36,573 bases of DNA from Halobacteriales archaeon SW_6_65_15 (GCA_003023465.1 PXSM01000091.1:1-36573), one strand, 5' to 3'. Positions 25,862-34,136 are shown, numbered from the stretch's first letter. Numbers and translations are program-made. Notes: generated by a model not told the origin, from the letters alone.

Positions 25862-25892
25862 TATCTACCTCTTGTCGCCAGAAACACTTAAA
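25862..25892 (-). repeat. Promoter-like repeat Q, copy B
   Basis: The minus strand reads TTTAAGTGTTTCTGGCGACA followed by AGAGGTAGATATG. Confidence 0.75.
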
Positions 25893-25928
25893 CCGGGACG
25901 GCCGCTGCTGGAGTCACGGCAGTCCTCG

Positions 25929-25960
25929 TTTAAGTGCTTCTAGCGACAAGGGAGAGATGT
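25929..25960 (+). repeat. Promoter-like repeat Q, copy C
   Basis: The sequence reads TTTAAGTGCTTCTAGCGACA followed by AGGGAGAGATGT. It is continued by GACGGGAAGCGGGCCTCGTT, which resembles the continuation of copy A. Confidence 0.75.
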
Positions 25961-26059
25961 GACGGGAAGCGGGCCTCGTTCTACCGACGCAAGCCTCGAC
26001 AGCAGTGCGTCCCTCGAATTGCGTATCTATCTCGCACTCGTCAGTTCCCCAGAGGCGTA

Positions 26060-26068
26060 CCTTTAAAC
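26060..26068 (+). promoter_or_regulatory. TATA-like promoter of the RNA polymerase epsilon-like gene
   Basis: CCTTTAAACTATTC lies about 26-34 nt before the ATG at 26094, at leaderless spacing. Confidence 0.6.
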
Positions 26069-26093
26069 TATTCGCGCCGAGTACGGGATACCA

Positions 26094-26840
26094 ATGACCG
26101 AAGGGGGGACCGACCCGCAGGCGGCGACGTGGCAGAAGGGGCCGTTTGCCGACGAACGCGAGCGAGAGCGACCGCTGAGCCAGCGGCCCGGCGACGGGTC
26201 GGTGCGGCGGGCCGACCTCCAGCGCGACCAGACCGTCCGACAGTGGGGACCGGTCACGCCGAGCGCGACCCAGATCGGGCGCGCGGAGTCGCCCGAGGCC
26301 GACCTCTCCGAGAGCGTCCGGCGACTCCACGAGGAGCGCCACTCCGCGACGGCGGGCCACAGTTCGCGAATGCACCGACTCGACAAGCTCCGCATCTCCC
26401 ACGCGCTCTGCAACGACCTGTCGCTGACGCCGTGGCAGCGCGACCGGGTGGTGGGCATCATGGCCGACCTCGACCTGACGGCCTTCGGGAGCCAGCGCGC
26501 AATTCCGAAGGTCGCGCTGGTGGCCATCCGCCACGTCGTGGACCGCGAGCGCGAACGTCACCTCGGACTCCACGACGACGAGTGGATTCGCGGGCTGTCT
26601 CCCGACCAGCTGGACGAACTCTACGACCAGTTCCGGTCGATCACCGACGAACAGTCCTTCTCGGAACTCGTCACCAAACACGGTCTCGACGTGACGAGTC
26701 TGAACCGGCTCCGGCGCGTCCTCGTCGAGCAGTTGCGCGAGCAAGGGCTGGAGGACGCCGTCTACGGGCGCAATCCGTACCGGGACCCGAACCTGCCGAG
26801 CCTCGACGCTCGACGGGTGGACGACGCCGACGAGCAATAA
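26094..26840 (+). CDS. Haloarchaeal DNA-directed RNA polymerase subunit epsilon-like protein
   Basis: The protein has 248 residues and is soluble, charged and helical. The segments TPSATQIGRAESPEADLSES, MHRLDKLRISHALCNDLSLT and MADLDLTAFGSQRAIPKVAL match my recollection of the haloarchaea-specific protein annotated as RNA polymerase epsilon. Its exact role in transcription is poorly defined. The middle resembles a TFB-type cyclin fold (inference). It stands alone with its own TATA-like box, between inward-facing Q repeat copies C and D. No deletion or frameshift is visible. Confidence 0.6.
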   Translation: MTEGGTDPQAATWQKGPFADERERERPLSQRPGDGSVRRADLQRDQTVRQWGPVTPSATQIGRAESPEADLSESVRRLHEERHSATAGHSSRMHRLDKLRISHALCNDLSLTPWQRDRVVGIMADLDLTAFGSQRAIPKVALVAIRHVVDRERERHLGLHDDEWIRGLSPDQLDELYDQFRSITDEQSFSELVTKHGLDVTSLNRLRRVLVEQLREQGLEDAVYGRNPYRDPNLPSLDARRVDDADEQ

Positions 26841-26911
26841 CTAGCAATTAGAAGTCGCGAGAAACGGTGGGAAACACCGAGAACCCGCGAGAAGCGACGA
26901 GCGGAGCTTCC

Positions 26912-26945
26912 TCGTATCTACCTGTTGTCGCCAGAAGCACTTAAA
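26912..26945 (-). repeat. Promoter-like repeat Q, copy D
   Basis: The minus strand reads TTTAAGTGCTTCTGGCGACA followed by ACAGGTAGATACGA. It lies 3' of the epsilon-like gene and points back into it. Confidence 0.75.
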
Positions 26946-27028
26946 TCGCGGATCGGTGGAAATGCGTCCAACCCACCCGAGGTCGATGAGACTCGCTTGA
27001 GTGAATCCGTGTAGACCAGAGCGAATCG

Positions 27029-27523
27029 CTACTCGCCGGGATTGTCGGGGTCGTAGAACTCGGCGCGGAGGTCCTCGTCGTCCATCCCCGTCGCCGTGTC
27101 CGAGAGCTGCTGGCGGAGCGTGGCGAGTTCCTCCGTGAGTTCGGCGTACTCCTCGTTGGCTTCGAGCTCCTCGGCGTTCTTCTTGGTCTCCAGCGCCGCC
27201 TTCTTGTTCGCCAGCGAGAGGAACCGCTGGATCTGGGAGTCGTAGGTCGTGCGCCGGAGGAGCGTCTCGACGGTCTCGTGGAGTTCGGTGGCCTCCGACA
27301 CCGGCTTCTCGAGGTAGGCGTCGAAGCCGAGTTCGAGGATCTCGCCGGAGAGGTCCGGCATCCGGCGGTCCAAGAGGACGACGTCTACGGATTCGTCGAG
27401 CTTTTCCAACGCCTCGGACCCGCTGTAGGCGGTCCGGACGGTGTAGTCGTCTTCCAGCCACTGTGCGTAGGCGTCGGTGATCGGCTTCTCGTCGTCGACT
27501 ATCAACACTGTGGCGTTGGGCAT
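27029..27523 (-). CDS. HalX-type response regulator with a shortened receiver domain
   Basis: MPNATVLIVDDEKPITDAYA carries the acidic pair, VVLLDRRMPDLSG the phospho-acceptor Asp, and YLEKPVS the conserved Lys. A HalX coiled-coil-like tail follows (RFLSLANKKAALETKKNAEE). In intact HalX proteins about 20-22 residues (beta4 with MVTA and the conserved Thr/Ser) lie between LSG..IL and the ..GFD.YL.KPV segment. Here LSGEILELGFDAYLEKPV is contiguous. The loss is in frame and centred on 27333-27344. Signalling through the receiver is probably damaged. A start at 27562 would add 13 residues. Its neighbour at 27713-28787 is a likely functional partner. Confidence 0.8.
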   Translation of the reverse strand: MPNATVLIVDDEKPITDAYAQWLEDDYTVRTAYSGSEALEKLDESVDVVLLDRRMPDLSGEILELGFDAYLEKPVSEATELHETVETLLRRTTYDSQIQRFLSLANKKAALETKKNAEELEANEEYAELTEELATLRQQLSDTATGMDDEDLRAEFYDPDNPGE

Positions 27524-27620
27524 AGTTTCTGATTCGCTCGTACTCTGTAGTGATTCACTCATACTGCATCGAAATTAAACTGGCGTTTTCAGACGCACTC
27601 ACTCGTCCATCGTCTCGATA

Positions 27621-27685
27621 CGTGGGGTAAGCGCCGACCCGATTCGTGAGGCGAACGCCGACCTGCTTCGTGGGGCGAGCAGTTG
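27621..27685. repeat. Short tandem array, 24-nt period
   Basis: Three imperfect units begin CGTGGGG (27621), CGTGAGG (27645) and CGTGGGG (27669). GCGCCGACC and ACGCCGACC follow in the first two. The array lies between the HalX gene and the wHTH gene. Confidence 0.55.
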
Positions 27686-27712
27686 GTCGCCCGTGTCTCT
27701 GGTAACTCATCA

Positions 27713-28787
27713 TCAGTCGGTCTCCTGTTCCTGCTCGAAGGGTGACTTGGCCGTCTCCGGTTCGTAGCCGCTCAGGAAGACGAGGTTCCCTCGACCCACT
27801 TGCACGCGGGTGATGAGTCCCTTGTCCTCCATCTTCGAGAGCTTGCGGCTCACGGTCGATTTCGACCAGTCGGTCTCCTCGGTCACGTCCGCCTGCTTCA
27901 TGCGACCGCCGTACTGCGTGAGCAGTTCTCGGATGCGATCCTCGTCGGTGAGCATCGCGTCCTCGGGGAAGTCCTCGACGCTCGAGGACGGGGTCGCTCC
28001 GTCGTCGCCGCTCGTCGTCGAGTTTCCGCTGGTCGCGTCCGACTCGCCGGTTTCGGACGAGGCGACCGTGAACTCGGGTTCGCCGGACCCGGGGAACACG
28101 CCGGTGAGCGAGTCACGGATCGAGTTGATCAGCCCGCCCTCGGACTCGGGCGGGGACACGTCGGTGTCGTGGGACTGAACGTGGTCGCTCGTGATGGTCC
28201 GGTCCCCGTAAGTCTCGGTCACCGACCACTCCTGCCCGTCGTCGGACACGACGACCACCGCGTCGAACAGCGTCTTCAGCGTGTTGACCGTCTCCTCGTC
28301 GTGGATGTCCGGGTCCATGTGGTAGAACCCGATGGCGTCGGCCGCCTGCACCCGGTGGGTGAGGATGTGGAGGTACCGGAACGCGGTGTCGAAGTCCACG
28401 TACTCCAGCAGGATGGTCAGCGTCTGGACCGAGACCAGCGTCTTGTTGCCGTTGCCGTTCCACCGGGTCAACTGCTCGCTCAGCGGTGCGATGATGTCCA
28501 TCGGCTGGCGGAACCGCGGAGTCGCCCCCATCGCCGGTCGTCTCGACGGTGTTCGCGTGGATGAACGCCAACTCGGCCGGGAGCTGGTCGTTGTGGGTCC
28601 GCCAGTCCGAAATCCACGTTTCGGGTGGTGGCGTGTACGTCACGGCCGCCACGTTCGCCTGTTCGGGTGGCGTGGTGGACGCGAGCAGTTCGAGACAGGC
28701 CCGATTGCCGGTGGGTGTCAACGGTGCTAGCAGGAGTACGTTCGAGGATTGCTCCAGTTGCCTCCTGTCGGATGTATCGATGTTCAT
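27713..28787 (-). pseudogene. Haloarchaeal DUF7504-like sensor with C-terminal winged helix, frameshifted
   Basis: The N-terminal part (ATG 28787, NVLLLAPLTPTGNRACLELL) runs to HANTVETTGDG. The rest continues in another frame from ATPRFRQPMDIIAPLSEQLT. The break is the five-C run at 28525-28529; removing one base restores TGDGATPRFRQPMD and a protein of about 357 residues. The central domain has RTVV-like KTLVSVQTLTILLEYVDFDT and HMDPDIHDEETVNTLKTLFD, as in RecA-like HTR/DUF835-related haloarchaeal proteins. A Ser/Thr/Asp linker leads to a winged helix, RMKQADVTEETDWSKSTVSR. The protein probably links a signalling domain to DNA binding. The DUF name is from memory. Confidence 0.7.
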
Positions 28788-29169
28788 TCGTTGTCGGTCA
28801 GAAGCATCGGTTTTGTCTACTGTCGTAACTGTCTCGAAGATCTCCGTCGATAGTAGGTGTTGACGCCACGCCCACTAAACTGTTGGCCTTCGGTAAATCG
28901 TATCCGTATGGCCCAGTCGATACCTGCCATTGTATTTCCTGACGTGACATTCTGTCCTCAGCTCCGTCCAGTCGTCCGCGAAGGGTACGAGACCTAGCGC
29001 TGTCGGTACGTTTCTGTTCGAAGGTAGTCCCTCGGGACGACTTCTACCGAAGAGAGATACCGAGAGCGTAAAAGAACGCGGCGTGATAATTCACGGTGGT
29101 TAAATAGGCCTCGTAACTCCGGACGCGTCTCCGGGAGACTAAAACGGATGGGATGCGAAGCACCATCCG
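28788..29169. other. Intergenic region, no convincing gene
   Basis: One 29-codon frame (28908-28997, MAQSIPAIVFPDVTFCPQLR) is too short to defend. CTAAAACGG near 29140 lies about 28 nt before the next gene start and may be its promoter. Nothing else is recognised. Confidence 0.5.
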
Positions 29170-30351
29170 ATGCAAGCAGTGATTCTCGCTGCGGGCGAGG
29201 GGACTCGGATGCGGCCGCTGTCGGCGTCGGTGCCGAAGCCGATGCTGGCGGTGGCGGGCCGACCGCTGGCCGCGCACGCGGCCGACGCGGCCGTGCAGGC
29301 GGGCGCAGACGAACTCGTCTTCGTCGTGGGGTACGAGGCCGAGGTGGTCCGCGAGTACTTCGGTCGCGAGTACGCTGGCGTCCCCGTCAGCTACGCGATT
29401 CAAGAGGAGCAGGCTGGTACGGCCGACGCGGTCCGGGCCGCCCGCGACCAACTCGACGGTCCCTTCGCAGTACTCAACGGTGACAATCTCTACGACGCAG
29501 ACGCCATCGAAGCCCTCTTCGAGGACGGTCCCGCGGTCGGCGCGATATCGGTCGAGGAGCCCTCGAACTACGGCGTGCTCTCGACCGAGGGCGGGGGCGT
29601 CACCGACATCGTCGAGAAACCCGCCGACCCGCCGACCGACCTCGCCAACACGGGGGCGTACCTGTTTCCCGAGGAGGCGCGCGAGTGGCTGGAGGTGCCC
29701 GAGAGCGAGCGGGGTGAACACGAGATCACGGACGTACTCGCGCAAGTTATCGCCGAGTACGAGGTGTCTCCCGTGGAGATCGACCGGTGGCTCGACGTGG
29801 GCCGGCCGTGGGAACTCCTCGAAGCCAACGAGTGGAAACTGGACGAACTGGGGCGGGACCTCCGCGGCGACGTTCACGAGGATGCTGACCTCCGAGGTGA
29901 TGTCGTGGTCGAGGAGGGCGCGACTATCGATGCGGGCGTCGTCATCGAGGGACCGGCCCTCATCCGGTCGGGCGCAACTGTGGGGCCGAACGCCTACGTC
30001 CGGGGCGCAACGCTCGTGGACGAAAGCGCAAAAATCGGCCATAGCGTCGAGGTCAAGAACAGCGTCGTCGGTCGGGGAACCCACGTCGCTCACCTCAGCT
30101 ACGTCGGCGACAGCGTGCTCGGCCGGAACGTCAACTTCGGCGCGGGTACGAACGTCGCCAACCTCCGCCACGACGACCAACCGGTGAAGCTCACGGTCAA
30201 GGGCGAGCGGGTCTCGACCGGCCGCCGGAAGTTCGGCGTCGTGGCCGGCGACGACGCCAAGACCGGCATCAATACCAGCCTGAACGCGGGCGTGACGCTC
30301 TCGACGGGCGCGGCCACGACCCCCGGCGAGTCGGTGACGCGCGACCAGTGA
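29170..30351 (+). CDS. Bifunctional sugar-1-phosphate nucleotidylyltransferase (GlmU-like)
   Basis: The protein has 393 residues. The N-terminal nucleotidyltransferase has VILAAGEGTRMRPLS, the sugar-site Lys in PKPMLAVAGRP, QEEQAGTADAV and VLNGDNLYDADAIEAL. The C-terminal left-handed beta-helix (from about residue 235) has hexapeptide repeats and the block NVNFGAGTNVANLRHDD, as in archaeal GlmU-like acetyltransferases. It should make UDP-GlcNAc or dTDP-glucose-type activated sugars for surface glycans in the cytoplasm. Exact specificity is unknown. The PfkB sugar kinase gene follows 108 bp downstream on the same strand. Confidence 0.9.
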   Translation: MQAVILAAGEGTRMRPLSASVPKPMLAVAGRPLAAHAADAAVQAGADELVFVVGYEAEVVREYFGREYAGVPVSYAIQEEQAGTADAVRAARDQLDGPFAVLNGDNLYDADAIEALFEDGPAVGAISVEEPSNYGVLSTEGGGVTDIVEKPADPPTDLANTGAYLFPEEAREWLEVPESERGEHEITDVLAQVIAEYEVSPVEIDRWLDVGRPWELLEANEWKLDELGRDLRGDVHEDADLRGDVVVEEGATIDAGVVIEGPALIRSGATVGPNAYVRGATLVDESAKIGHSVEVKNSVVGRGTHVAHLSYVGDSVLGRNVNFGAGTNVANLRHDDQPVKLTVKGERVSTGRRKFGVVAGDDAKTGINTSLNAGVTLSTGAATTPGESVTRDQ

Positions 30352-30459
30352 CGTAAGAGTATCTCGACGACGTGCTGGCCTCGGTCGAACCGTAAACTCG
30401 CGAGCGACGAACATTGGCAAACCATTTCCCGGCTCCCTGCGAAGGCCCACCTAACAGGC

Positions 30460-31476
30460 ATGACGGACTCGGAGCCAGACCTCCTCGTCGCCGGAGAGAC
30501 CCTGATCGACTTCCTGCCGGACCGCGCGAGTTCTCTCGCCGACGTGGAGTCCTTCTCGCGGCGCGCCGGGGGTGCGCCCGCCAACGTCGCGGTCGCGCTC
30601 GCGCGACTCGATTCCGTCCCGTGGTTCTGGACCCGCGTGGGCGAGGACCCCTTCGGCGACTACCTCGTCGAGACCCTCGGGGAGTACGGCGTCCCCGACC
30701 GCTTCGTGGAGCGCGATCCCGAGGCCGACACCGCGCTGGCGTTCGTCAGCCACGACGAGGGCGGCGAGCGCGCGTTCACCTTCTACCGGGACGCTACTGC
30801 CGACACTCGCGTCGAACCGGGCGGCGTGCCCGACGAGACTCTCGACGGGGTGGACTGGGTGTACGTCGGCGGAGTGATGCTCGCCGCGGAGCCGGGCCGA
30901 TCCGCCACTCTCGACCTCGCCCGGCGGGCGGCCGACCGCGACTGTACCGTGGTCGTCGACCCGAACGCCCGGCCCGAACTGTGGGACTCGGACGATGGCA
31001 CGAGCGACCACGGGTTCCCCGCGTCCGTCCGCGAGATGCTCGACCACGCCCACGTCGTGAAGGCCACGCCCGAGGACCTCGCGGCGGCAGGGTTCGAATC
31101 AGAGAATCCCGAGGCTCTCACCGAAGCCGTCTGCGAGCGCGGTCCCCACACCGTCCTGCTGACCCTCGGTGGCTCGGGCGCGTTCGCCTACGCGACCGAG
31201 GCCGCTCCGTGGGGTGCCGGAACGGCCTTCCACGAGGGGTACGACGTGGACCCCGTCGATACCACGGGCGCTGGCGACGCCTTCACTGCAGGAGTTCTCG
31301 TGGCACTCTCCGACAGCGCGCTCGCGTCCACCTCCGACGCCGAAACCCCCGAAACTGAGTCGTCACTCTCGGAAGTGCTGGCGTTCGCCAACGCGGTGGC
31401 CGCGGTCACGACCACTGCGCCGGGGGCGATGACCGCCCTGCCGACCCGCGAGGCAGTCCGCGACTTCCGGAGATGA
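30460..31476 (+). CDS. PfkB family carbohydrate kinase (fructokinase-like)
   Basis: The protein has 338 residues. The N-terminal PfkB signature region is GAPANVAVALARLDSVPWFW. The catalytic C-terminal signature is VDTTGAGDAFTAGVLVAL, with the active-site Asp in GAGDAF. The N-terminal LLVAGETLIDFLPD with a conserved Asp fits fructokinase or ribokinase types. It phosphorylates a sugar with ATP in the cytoplasm; fructose or 2-keto-3-deoxy sugars are possible substrates. An acidic insertion (STSDAETPETESSLSE) follows the second motif. No sugar operon is adjacent. Confidence 0.9.
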   Translation: MTDSEPDLLVAGETLIDFLPDRASSLADVESFSRRAGGAPANVAVALARLDSVPWFWTRVGEDPFGDYLVETLGEYGVPDRFVERDPEADTALAFVSHDEGGERAFTFYRDATADTRVEPGGVPDETLDGVDWVYVGGVMLAAEPGRSATLDLARRAADRDCTVVVDPNARPELWDSDDGTSDHGFPASVREMLDHAHVVKATPEDLAAAGFESENPEALTEAVCERGPHTVLLTLGGSGAFAYATEAAPWGAGTAFHEGYDVDPVDTTGAGDAFTAGVLVALSDSALASTSDAETPETESSLSEVLAFANAVAAVTTTAPGAMTALPTREAVRDFRR

Positions 31477-31529
31477 CGGGTCGAGTACGACCTCCACCAT
31501 GATGCGCTCGGTGACTCAATCTACTGTTT

Positions 31530-31665
31530 GGGTGGACTGAAAGGGGCCGCCCGGTCGCGCTCGGCTTGGTCGCCTCAGCGGGATATTCCGGACCGCGATT
31601 CGCGGCCCGGAATATCCGCCGGAGCGACCGCGACCGGGTGGGGGCTTTCTACCCGTCGTTCACCC
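31530..31665 (+). repeat. Palindromic element P, mid-size copy (P3)
   Basis: The left end is GGGTGGACTGAAAGGGGCCG then CCCGGTCGC. The right end is GCGACCGGGTGGGGGCTTTC then TACCCGTCGTTCAC. Inside is a near-perfect hairpin: GGATATTCCGG (31581-31591) pairs with CCGGAATATCC (31607-31617). It lies between PfkB and YbaK. Its interior shares CTCAGCGGGATATT with the fragment at 34137-34178. Confidence 0.85.
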
Positions 31666-31715
31666 CGACTGTTCCAACATCTCTTTCAGTTGCTCCTAGT
31701 TGCTGTAACCCCGAG

Positions 31716-31724
31716 CTATTTGAG
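31716..31724 (+). promoter_or_regulatory. TATA-like promoter of the YbaK-like gene
   Basis: CTATTTGAG lies 24-32 nt before the ATG at 31748. Confidence 0.45.
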
Positions 31725-31747
31725 CGACCGGGACCCATTCGTCGGGC

Positions 31748-32224
31748 ATGCACCAGCGAGCGCAGGAGTTCGCCGAGCGAGCCAGTCGCGAGTACGGTTT
31801 CGAGGTGGAAGTGAACGAGTTCCCCGAGGGCACCAAGACCGCCGCGGACGCCGCGGAGGCCGTCGGCTGCGACGTGGCCCAGATCGCCAGCAGCATCGCC
31901 ATGCGGGCCGACGACGGGCTCGTCGTGGTCGTCACCAGCGGCGCGAACCGCGTCAGCGAGGCGAAGCTCGCCGACCGCCTCGGACTCGCAGAGGACGACG
32001 TCGAGATGGCCGGCGCCGGGGAGATCAAGTCAGTCCTCGGCTGGTCTATCGGCGGCGTGCCGCCGTTCTGCCACGACGCCGACGTGCCGGTGTTCATGGA
32101 CGAGACCCTGACCGAGTTCGAGACCGTCTGGGCCGCGGCCGGGACTCCGGAGGCGGTGTTCCCCATCGACCCCACCGAACTCAGGGAGCTATCGAGCGCG
32201 GAGGTCGCGGACGTGGCGGAGTAA
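31748..32224 (+). CDS. YbaK/EbsC family aminoacyl-tRNA deacylase
   Basis: The protein has 158 residues, the normal family length. FPEGTKTAADAAEAVGCDVA and the conserved lysine region AGAGEIKSVLGWSIGGVPPF match the YbaK editing domain, which hydrolyses mischarged Cys-tRNA(Pro)-type substrates in trans. The ATG at 31748 gives MHQRAQEFAERASREYGFEV, the usual N-terminus. It is a single gene and appears intact. Confidence 0.92.
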   Translation: MHQRAQEFAERASREYGFEVEVNEFPEGTKTAADAAEAVGCDVAQIASSIAMRADDGLVVVVTSGANRVSEAKLADRLGLAEDDVEMAGAGEIKSVLGWSIGGVPPFCHDADVPVFMDETLTEFETVWAAAGTPEAVFPIDPTELRELSSAEVADVAE

Positions 32225-32264
32225 CGCGGTGGAGACTTCGCGTCCCAATCGAACCCTCGGAAAC

Positions 32265-32273
32265 GTTTATATC
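32265..32273 (+). promoter_or_regulatory. TATA-like promoter of the UspA gene
   Basis: AACGTTTATATCACG is a strong box about 45-53 nt before the ATG at 32318. It would leave a leader of roughly 20 nt. Confidence 0.55.
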
Positions 32274-32317
32274 ACGCGGGAGAGGATGGTACGACAGGGA
32301 ATCCACTGGTATTCACG

Positions 32318-32761
32318 ATGTTCGACCGCATCCTCGTCCCGACGGACGGCACGCCCAGTTCGGACTGCGCCGTGGAGAACAGCCTCGAACTCGCGGCCAG
32401 ACACGACGCCGAGATTCACGCCCTCTACGTCGTGGAGACGGACTCCGCGATGGGCCACTACGACCTCGCGGTCGAGCGCGAGGAGGAACAGGGCGAGGCG
32501 GCGGTCGAAGCCGTCGAGCGCCGCGCGACGGAGTCGGGCCACGACCTGACAGTGACCAAGGCGTTCCGCTACGGCAACCCGCCCGAGGAGATCCTCGACT
32601 ACGCCGCCGACCACGACGTGGACCTCATCATGATGGGAACTCACGGACGCTCGGGGTTCGACCGCCTGCTGAACGCGGGGAGCGTCGCCGAGCGGGTCGT
32701 CCGCGAGGCCGACGTTCCAGTCATGGTCGCCGGTCCCGAGGCCTGTCGGCTTCCGGAGTGA
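32318..32761 (+). CDS. Universal stress protein (UspA family)
   Basis: The protein has 147 residues in a single Usp domain. It starts MFDRILVPTDGTPSSDCAVE and ends with the ATP-binding signature LIMMGTHGRSGFDRLLNAGS, followed by VAERVVREADVPVMVA. The G-2x-G-9x-G(S/T) pattern indicates an ATP-binding type. Such proteins are common in haloarchaea and respond to stress or growth state; the specific role is unknown. The gene is complete. Confidence 0.93.
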   Translation: MFDRILVPTDGTPSSDCAVENSLELAARHDAEIHALYVVETDSAMGHYDLAVEREEEQGEAAVEAVERRATESGHDLTVTKAFRYGNPPEEILDYAADHDVDLIMMGTHGRSGFDRLLNAGSVAERVVREADVPVMVAGPEACRLPE

Positions 32762-32809
32762 CCGAGGTTTCACTACCCCGGCGATTATCATTCTGGCGAC
32801 CGCATCGAC

Positions 32810-33629
32810 GTGCGCGAACCGATGGAACTCTATCCCCTTCAGGAAGTCGTAGACACGCCCGAGGAGGCCTACCGCGAGATTCTGCTTCCACTCGGCAAGT
32901 TCGCGGCGACCTTCCTCCTCGTCTACGTCGTCGGGCAGGTACTCGGCGGGCGTGCGGTCGTCCGAGTCGTCCGCCAGCGCAATCCGAACAACCGGAAGAT
33001 ACAGAACGCGGTTCGGCGGTACTTCCAGTTGGTCTTCCTCCTCGTGGCGCTGGCGTTCGGCGTCGCAGCGGCCGGGTACGGACACGTGCTGTCGCGGTCG
33101 GCGCTCGTCTTCGCCGCGGCCACCCTCGCGGTCGGCGTGGCGGGTCAGGAGGTCATCGGCGCGCTGGTTAGCGGCCTCTTCCTCGTCGACTCGCGTGCGC
33201 ACGGAGAACAACGAGACCCTCACCGTCCCGAACACCGAGTTGACGGCCAACAGCATCGTTCGCCTCTACGGCCGCGAGCAGTACCGCGTGGCCATGGAGG
33301 TCGGTATCGAGTACGACGACGACGTGGACGCCGCGATGGACGGCCTCCGAGCGGCCGCCGAGTCTCACCGCGAAATCCTAAACGACCCCGAGCCGCGGGT
33401 CTACTTCGACGAGTTCGGCGACGACGCCGTGCTGCTGGAGATACGGTACTGGATTCGGGACCCCACGCGCCGGGACGTGCGACGGGTGCGCTCGGAGTTC
33501 GGACTCGACGTGAAATCGCGGTTCGAAGCGGCGGGCCTCACCATCAGCCCGGCGTCCGAGCACGAACTGAGTGGGCATCTGGACGTGGACGGCTCGGCGG
33601 GCGACGCAGAAGCGGACCGCAATCGCTAA
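32810..33629 (+). pseudogene. MscS family mechanosensitive channel, internal deletion with frameshift
   Basis: The first frame (GTG 32810 or ATG 32822) has membrane helices and reaches AGQEVIGALVSGLFLVD. The second frame continues with TRVRTENNETLTVPNTELTA and the C-terminal MscS domain (YREQ-like REQYRVAMEVGIEYDDDVDA). In intact MscS proteins about 25-30 residues of the beta domain (F..GDWI....G.V..I..R) separate SGLFLV from the TRVRT..N strand. They are missing at 33185-33196, and the frame also shifts. The GTG start fits a box GATTATCATT at 32782-32791. Channel function should be lost unless this is an assembly error. Confidence 0.82.
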
Positions 33630-33682
33630 AGACGACGGGCGAGAGATAAGAATGAAGGACAATCACTAAATATTTCTAAACA

Positions 33683-34108
33683 ATGTCGAAAGGTACGTAT
33701 ACGTTGCTCATCGCGCTCGACGAACCGACCACCATCGAGTTCGGCGCGTTGGGCGAGCGCGACCTCGCCGCTGGCTGGTACGCCTACACTGGGAGCGCGT
33801 TCGGCACCGGCGGTTTCTCCCGAGTCGAGCGCCACCGCGAGTTGGCCGCGGGCGAGCGCGACGCCCGTCACTGGCACGTCGATTACCTACTGGGACATCC
33901 TGTGAGTCGGATTGCCGAGGTGGTGAAGACGGTCGGCGAGAGCGTGGAGTGTGAGGTGAGTCAGGAACTTGGTGATGTTGACGGGTGCGAGTCGGTCGGC
34001 GGTCTCGGCGCGTCGGACTGCGACTGTGATTCCCATCTGCGTTTTTCGGAAGAACGTGATGTCCTAGAGCGAGCAGTTCAGGAATCGCACGAATCTGCTA
34101 GCAGGTGA
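33683..34108 (+). CDS. DUF123 / GIY-YIG-like nuclease family protein
   Basis: The protein has 141 residues. GTYTLLIALDEPTTIEFGAL, GWYAYTGSAFGTGGFSRVER and DARHWHVDYLLGHPVSRIAE match the archaeal DUF123 family (COG1833), a divergent GIY-YIG nuclease fold. YTGSAFG corresponds to the YVGSA-type core. The biological target is unknown. Its C-terminal third (from VGESVECEVSQELGDV) is acidic and less conserved, with a cluster of cysteines (DCDCDSH). The region before it is AT-rich (CTAAATATTTCTAAACAATG). Confidence 0.85.
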   Translation: MSKGTYTLLIALDEPTTIEFGALGERDLAAGWYAYTGSAFGTGGFSRVERHRELAAGERDARHWHVDYLLGHPVSRIAEVVKTVGESVECEVSQELGDVDGCESVGGLGASDCDCDSHLRFSEERDVLERAVQESHESASR

Positions 34109-34136
34109 GGCGTGTCAAGAAATGAAATCGGGTTTT

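Larger units (their letters stand above)
25744..26093. other. Intergenic region with divergent pair of Q repeats
   Basis: Copies B (minus) and C (plus) of repeat Q lie back to back with 36 nt between their TTTAA boxes. After copy B a 17-codon frame could start at 25862. After copy C a GTG at 25959 could open about 35 codons, ending at 26066. Neither resembles a known protein. Confidence 0.5.

Noticed and set aside
26841-27461. Minus-strand 206-codon frame overlapping the HalX gene
   Set aside because: It is basic and Arg-rich, in a shifted frame of a recognised regulator, and its end runs through repeat Q copy D.
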